Source: Lichenicola cladoniae
Lineage (GTDB): Bacteria; Pseudomonadota; Alphaproteobacteria; Acetobacterales; Acetobacteraceae
NCBI RefSeq assembly: GCF_013201075.1
Contig: NZ_CP053708.1
Span: 3,725,501 to 3,789,500 of the forward strand
Length of the DNA stretch: 64,000 nucleotides
Direction: 5' to 3'
The notes below the pieces were generated by a model that was given only the letters and a program-made list of their open reading frames with translations, was not told where the DNA came from and made no database searches. A program made the translations under genes and the position numbers. This document shows positions 59,424-64,000 of the stretch, piece after piece. The first letter of the stretch is position 1. Every line of letters starts with the position of its first letter.

Positions 59424-62180
59424 ATGACCGACGTCGTCGTGGTCGAGTCGCCTGCCAAGGCGAAAACGATCAACAAGTATCTGGGCGACGGCTTCACCGT
59501 GCTCGCCTCGTTCGGTCACGTCCGTGACCTGCCGCCCAAGGATGGCAGCGTCCGGCCGGACGAGAACTTCGCGATGGACTGGGAAGCCGATGAGCGCGGC
59601 AACCGCCAGATCGCGGCCATCGCCAAGGCGCTGAAGGGCGCCAAGCGCCTCTATCTCGCCACCGATCCGGATCGCGAGGGCGAGGCGATCAGCTGGCATG
59701 TCCGCGCGATGCTGGAGGAGCGCAACCTGCTCCGCGGCGTCGACGTGCAGCGGGTGACGTTCAACGAGATCACCAAGGGCGCCATCAAGACCGCGATGGG
59801 CCGTCCGCGCGAGCTCGATATGCCGCTGATCGAGGCCTACCTGGCCCGGCGGGCGCTCGACTACCTGGTCGGCTTCACCCTGTCGCCGGTGCTGTGGCGC
59901 AAGCTGCCGGGCAGCCGCAGCGCGGGCCGCGTGCAGTCGGTGGCGCTCAGGCTGATCTGCGAGCGCGAAGCCGAGATCGAGATCTTCAAGCCGCGCGAGT
60001 ACTGGTCGATCCTGGCGCAGATGACCACGCCGGCCGGCGCGCCGTTCAATGCCCGCCTCACCCACCTGGACGGCAAAAAACTCGACCAGTTCGACCTGAA
60101 CAACCAGGACAAGGCATTCGCCGCCAGGACGGCGGTCGAGGCCGGGCAGTTCTCGGTAACATCGGTCGAGCGGCGCAAGGTCAAGCGCAACCCGCCTGCC
60201 CCGTTCACCACCTCGACCCTGCAGCAGGAAGCCAGCCGCAAGCTCGGCATGGGCGCCCAGGCGACGATGCGGGCGGCGCAGCAGCTGTACGAGGGCATCG
60301 AGCTCGGCGGCGAGACCACCGGCCTGATCACCTACATGCGGACCGACGGCGTGCAGATGGCGCGGGAAGCGATCGACGCCATCCGCGAGCATATCGGCGA
60401 GCAGTTCGGCCGCGACTACCTGCCCGGCCTGGCACGGGAATATTCGACCAAGGCCAAGAACGCCCAGGAAGCGCATGAGGCGGTGCGGCCGACCGACGTC
60501 AACCGTGCGCCCGAGGAGATCGGCCGCTATCTGTCCGACGAGCAGCGCCGGCTGTACGAGCTGATCTGGAAGCGCGCCGTCGCCAGCCAGATGCAGTCGG
60601 CCGAGCTCGACCAGGTGATCGTCGAGATCGCCGAACCGACCGCGAAAGCCAAGCTGCGTGCCACCGGCTCGATCATCGCCTTCGACGGTTTCCTCAAGCT
60701 CTACACCGAGGGCCGCGACGACGACGCGAAGCCTGGCTCGGAAGAAGAGGACAGCCGGATGCTGCCGCCGATGCGCGAGCAGGACACGCTGAAGCGCGGC
60801 ACCGTAAGCGCCGACCAGCACTTCACCCAGCCGCCGCCGCGCTTCTCCGAGGCCAGTCTGGTCAAGAAGATGGAAGAGATCGGCATCGGCCGGCCATCGA
60901 CCTACGCGTCGATCCTGTCCGTGCTGCGCGATCGCGACTATGTGCGGATGGAGAACAAGCGCTTCGTGCCGGAGGATCGCGGCCGTCTCGTCACCGCGTT
61001 CCTGACCAGCTTCTTCGAGCGTTATGTCGACCCGCATTTCACCGCGGGCCTCGAGGAACAGCTCGACGACATCTCCGACGGCCGGGCCGACTGGCGCGAT
61101 GTGATGGCCAAGTTCTGGGGCGCGTTCTCGCACGCCGTCGCCCAGACCAAGGACCTCAAGATCTCGGACGTCATCGACGCGCTCGATGCCGATCTGAGCC
61201 CGCATTTCTTCCCGGTGAACGCCGATGGCAGCGATCCGCGCCTGTGCAAGGCCTGCGGCACCGGCCGGCTCGGGCTGAAGCTCGGCCGCTACGGCAGCTT
61301 CATCGGCTGCTCGAACTATCCGAACTGCCAGTTCACCCGCAGGCTGGTGATCGACTCCAAGGACGGCGAGGGCGGCGAGACCCTCAAGGATGGCATGCGG
61401 GCGCTCGGCACCCATCCCGCCACCGGCGAGGACGTCACCGTCAAGCGCGGGCCATGGGGCCTCTACGTGCAGCAGGGCGAGCCCGACCCGAACGATAAGA
61501 AGGCCAAGCCCAAGCGCACCACCCTGCCGAAGGGGTTCGAGGGCGACACCGTCACCCTGGAGCAGGCGGTCGGACTGCTGTCGCTGCCGAGGCTGGTGGG
61601 CATGCATCCCGAAATGGGTGAGCCGATCGAGGCGGGCATCGGCCGGTTCGGGCCGTATGTGAAGATGGGCGCGATCTTTGCCTCGCTCGACAAGGATGAC
61701 GACATCCTGCTGGTCGGCATGAACCGGGCGATGGACGTGCTGGGCAAGAAGCTGGCCTCGGTGCGCGCACTCGGCGAGCATCCGAAGGACAAGGAGGCGG
61801 TGCTGGTCCGCAAGGGTCGGTTCGGTCCGTACGTCCAGCATGGGCAGATGGTCGCCAACCTGCCGCGCGAACGCACCATGGAGGATTTCACCCTCGAGGA
61901 TGCGCTGCCGCTGCTTGCCGAGAAGGGCAAGATGCTAAAGCCCAAGGGCAAGAAGGGCGCGAAGGCCAAGCCGGTGCGCAAGGCCGCGGCCAAGGTGACG
62001 GCAAAGCCGGACACGGTCGAGGCGGCCGAGAAACCGGCGGCCAAGCGCGCGGCAGCTGCAAAGCCAGCCGCCAAGGCCGAGGCCAAGACCAAGGCGAGCG
62101 CCAAGCCGGCGGCGAAGAAGAAGCCATCCGCGAAGATCGCAGCCAGCGCGACCGCCCCGGTCGCCAAGAAGCGGGCCTGA
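59424..62180 (+). CDS. topA: DNA topoisomerase I with Lys/Ala-rich tail
   Basis: TopA relaxes negative supercoils through a 5'-phosphotyrosine intermediate. The 918-residue protein has the TOPRIM residues in ESPAKAK and DPDREGEA, the active tyrosine in TYMRTDG, one Cys4 zinc finger (about residue 610, CKAC...CSNYPNC) and topoisomerase C-terminal repeats. The last about 100 residues are Lys/Ala/Pro-rich, a histone-H1-like tail usual in high-GC proteobacteria. ATG 59424 follows CCGGAG about 8 bases upstream. Confidence 0.97.
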   Translation: MTDVVVVESPAKAKTINKYLGDGFTVLASFGHVRDLPPKDGSVRPDENFAMDWEADERGNRQIAAIAKALKGAKRLYLATDPDREGEAISWHVRAMLEERNLLRGVDVQRVTFNEITKGAIKTAMGRPRELDMPLIEAYLARRALDYLVGFTLSPVLWRKLPGSRSAGRVQSVALRLICEREAEIEIFKPREYWSILAQMTTPAGAPFNARLTHLDGKKLDQFDLNNQDKAFAARTAVEAGQFSVTSVERRKVKRNPPAPFTTSTLQQEASRKLGMGAQATMRAAQQLYEGIELGGETTGLITYMRTDGVQMAREAIDAIREHIGEQFGRDYLPGLAREYSTKAKNAQEAHEAVRPTDVNRAPEEIGRYLSDEQRRLYELIWKRAVASQMQSAELDQVIVEIAEPTAKAKLRATGSIIAFDGFLKLYTEGRDDDAKPGSEEEDSRMLPPMREQDTLKRGTVSADQHFTQPPPRFSEASLVKKMEEIGIGRPSTYASILSVLRDRDYVRMENKRFVPEDRGRLVTAFLTSFFERYVDPHFTAGLEEQLDDISDGRADWRDVMAKFWGAFSHAVAQTKDLKISDVIDALDADLSPHFFPVNADGSDPRLCKACGTGRLGLKLGRYGSFIGCSNYPNCQFTRRLVIDSKDGEGGETLKDGMRALGTHPATGEDVTVKRGPWGLYVQQGEPDPNDKKAKPKRTTLPKGFEGDTVTLEQAVGLLSLPRLVGMHPEMGEPIEAGIGRFGPYVKMGAIFASLDKDDDILLVGMNRAMDVLGKKLASVRALGEHPKDKEAVLVRKGRFGPYVQHGQMVANLPRERTMEDFTLEDALPLLAEKGKMLKPKGKKGAKAKPVRKAAAKVTAKPDTVEAAEKPAAKRAAAAKPAAKAEAKTKASAKPAAKKKPSAKIAASATAPVAKKRA

Positions 62181-64000
62181 TGCCGAAGCGGCCACCGGGC
62201 GCGCCGGCCGCGTCCAGGGCCGACCAGGAGAAACGGGCGACCGGATCGGTGCCGTCTCGCGAGGAACTGCGCCGGTTCGTCTCGGAGACAGCCGGCCGGG
62301 TCGGCAAGCGCGAGATCGCGCGCGCGTTCGGGCTCGGCCCGGAACATCGGGTGGCGTTGCGCAGCCTGCTGAACGAGCTGGAGCGCGACGGCGAGTTGGC
62401 CAATGCCGGCGCCAGGCGGTTCACCACGCCGGGACGCCTGCCTGAATCGATGATCGTCCAGGTGACCGGGACGGATTCCAGCGGCGACGCGCTGGCCCGT
62501 CCGGTGAACTGGGACGGGCCCGGCCCGCCGCCCGCCATCTACATGCATCCCGAGCCGAAGGGTCGGCCCGCTTTGGCGCCCGGCCAGCGCGTGCTGGCCA
62601 GGCTGCGCTCGATCGGCCACGGCAAATACGAGGGCCGCACGCTCAAGCGCATCGAGGCGCAGCCCGGCCGCGTGCTCGGCGTATATCGCCCGGCCGAGCC
62701 GTCGGACGAGCCGTATCGTCGCGGCCAGGTGAAGGAAGCCGGCCGGATCATGCCGACCGATCGCCGGGTGAAGGCGGAGTGGAGCGTGCCGATCGGCGAG
62801 ACCGGCGAGGCCGAGCCGGACGAGATCGTGCTGGCGGAGCCCCTGCCCCATAACGGCTACGGGTTGAAGCCGGTCCGCGTGGTCGAACGTCTCGGGCGCC
62901 TAGGGGATGCGCGCTCGGTCAGCCTGATCTGCCTCTACACGCACGACATTCCGCAGGTGTTTCCGGACGAGGCGATCGAGGAAGCCGAGGCCGCCATCGA
63001 GGTCGGGCTGGATGGTCGCACCGACCTGCGCGACGTGCCCTTGGTGACGATCGACGGCGAGGATGCGCGCGACTTCGACGATGCCGTGTTTGCCGAGCCG
63101 GACCCCGAGGGCGGCTGGCGCCTGATCGTGGCGATCGCGGATGTGGCGCACTACGTCCAGGCCGGCTCGGCGCTCGACCGCGAGGCGCGCAAGCGCGGCA
63201 ACTCGGTGTATTTCCCCGATCGCGTGGTGCCGATGCTGCCGGAGGCGCTGTCGAACGGATGGTGCTCGCTGCGTCCGGAGGAACCGCGCGGCTGCCTGTA
63301 CGTCGAAATGCGGATCGGCGCCGACGGTGCCAAGCACTCGCACCGGTTCGGCCGCGGGCTGATGCGCAGCGCGGCCCGGCTGACCTACGAGCAGGTGCAG
63401 TCGGCAGCCGATGGCGAGATCGCGCTGACGCTGCCGGACGGGTTGCTGGCGAGCCTGTATGGCGCCTACCGGTCGCTGCTCGGGGCGCGCGAGCGTCGCG
63501 GCACGCTGGATCTCGACCTCCCCGAGCGCAAGGTGGTGCTGGACGAGGGCAAGGTGGTGGCGATCACGCCGCGGCCGCGCCTCGACAGCCACCGGCTGAT
63601 CGAGGAGTTCATGGTGCTGGCCAACGTCGCCACCGCCCAGGAGCTGGAGCGGCTGCACCAGCCCTGCATGTACCGGGTGCACGCGCCGCCCTCGCCGGAA
63701 AAGATCGAGAACCTCCGCAGCTTCCTCGGCACGCTGGACATCAGCCTGAAGCCTGCCGGCGAGATCAGGCCGACCGATCTCGACCGTGTGCTGAAGGAGG
63801 TGGCCGGCACCGAGCAGGGCCCACAGGTCAACGAGATGGTGCTGCGCAGCCAGAGCCAGGCGGAATACAGCCCGGAGAACCAGGGGCATTTCGGGCTGGC
63901 GCTGCCGGAATACGCCCATTTCACCAGCCCGATCCGCCGCTATGCCGACCTGCTGGTGCATCGCGCCCTGATCGCCGGCCTGAAGCTCGGCCCGGATGGG
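62180..64000 (+). CDS. rnr: Ribonuclease R, 5' part (cut by window end)
   Basis: RNase R is a processive 3'-5' exoribonuclease that degrades structured RNA. The 607 visible residues include an N-terminal winged-helix region (REEIARAF-like, GKREIARAFGLG), cold-shock domains and the RNB catalytic start DGEDARDFDDAV with metal-binding aspartates. TSPIRRYADLLVHRAL marks the RNB end. The C-terminal S1 domain and tail lie outside the window. ATG 62180 overlaps the topA stop by one base (TGATG). Confidence 0.95.
   Translation, partial: MPKRPPGAPAASRADQEKRATGSVPSREELRRFVSETAGRVGKREIARAFGLGPEHRVALRSLLNELERDGELANAGARRFTTPGRLPESMIVQVTGTDSSGDALARPVNWDGPGPPPAIYMHPEPKGRPALAPGQRVLARLRSIGHGKYEGRTLKRIEAQPGRVLGVYRPAEPSDEPYRRGQVKEAGRIMPTDRRVKAEWSVPIGETGEAEPDEIVLAEPLPHNGYGLKPVRVVERLGRLGDARSVSLICLYTHDIPQVFPDEAIEEAEAAIEVGLDGRTDLRDVPLVTIDGEDARDFDDAVFAEPDPEGGWRLIVAIADVAHYVQAGSALDREARKRGNSVYFPDRVVPMLPEALSNGWCSLRPEEPRGCLYVEMRIGADGAKHSHRFGRGLMRSAARLTYEQVQSAADGEIALTLPDGLLASLYGAYRSLLGARERRGTLDLDLPERKVVLDEGKVVAITPRPRLDSHRLIEEFMVLANVATAQELERLHQPCMYRVHAPPSPEKIENLRSFLGTLDISLKPAGEIRPTDLDRVLKEVAGTEQGPQVNEMVLRSQSQAEYSPENQGHFGLALPEYAHFTSPIRRYADLLVHRALIAGLKLGPDG

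Noticed and set aside
59355-61841. 828-residue minus-strand frame across topA
   Set aside because: Shadow of topA; low-complexity Arg/His/Leu-rich translation, whereas topA carries all catalytic motifs.

Overview
The window is a high-GC, gene-dense bacterial chromosome segment. It looks alphaproteobacterial, most likely Rhodospirillales and probably Acetobacteraceae. This is inferred from overall protein character and from the run gltX-pyrB-pyrC-like-plsY-dprA-topA-rnr; the genus cannot be fixed from sequence alone. Neighbouring genes often overlap by 1-4 bases (ATGA, GTGA or TGATG), so polycistronic, translationally coupled expression is the rule. I see no insertion sequence, prophage, CRISPR array, rRNA or tRNA gene. 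The segment reads as ordinary chromosome with some accessory islands.

Layout. 1-692 is the 5' part of recA. 942-5420 is a divergent flagellar block: flgB-flgC-fliE-fliQ-fliR-flhB on the minus strand and fliO-fliP on the plus strand, with a 13-C tract between the two promoters. 5474-14889 holds a small hydrophilic protein, a CYTH-CHAD protein, a convergent polyamine pair (ornithine-type decarboxylase and S-adenosylmethionine decarboxylase), a ZntB-like transporter, fumC and an unrecognised 394-residue protein. 14948-17655 encodes a saccharopine-dehydrogenase-like enzyme and an aminoadipate-semialdehyde-type dehydrogenase, which suggests lysine breakdown. 17802-22380 holds a hybrid histidine kinase, an RMD1/DUF155-like protein and a GNAT acetyltransferase. 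22386-30657 is a sugar or aldonate catabolic operon with its own ABC importer and a divergent FadR-type regulator. 30848-35089 is a mix of redox enzymes, lipoproteins and small hypotheticals. 35227-39988 is a histidine operon (hisB, DUF2628-like gene, hisH, GNAT-hisA fusion, hisF, hisE, HIT gene), followed by an epimerase-like gene and an old yellow enzyme gene.

The most notable region is 42168-46085. A 125-residue protein aligns without gaps to photoactive yellow protein through its chromophore pocket, keeping the cysteine, tyrosine and glutamate that hold p-coumarate. Its gene overlaps a PAS-PAS-GGDEF-EAL cyclic-di-GMP enzyme gene by 8 bases. Divergent from both is a compact AMP-forming ligase of the kind that would make p-coumaroyl-CoA. 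Together they look like a self-contained blue-light photoreceptor, its chromophore-activating enzyme and a second-messenger output. No tyrosine ammonia-lyase gene lies in the window.

The right end (46324-64000) carries a class A beta-lactamase-like protein, a cysteine-rich small protein, an ABC exporter, a degenerate HD-GYP protein, endonuclease III, comEC, and then the long plus-strand run gltX-pyrB-pyrC-like-plsY-dprA-topA-rnr. The last gene is cut by the window end. Several enzymes here lack expected catalytic residues (CYTH, HD-GYP, dihydroorotase), and the hisA gene is fused to an acetyltransferase.
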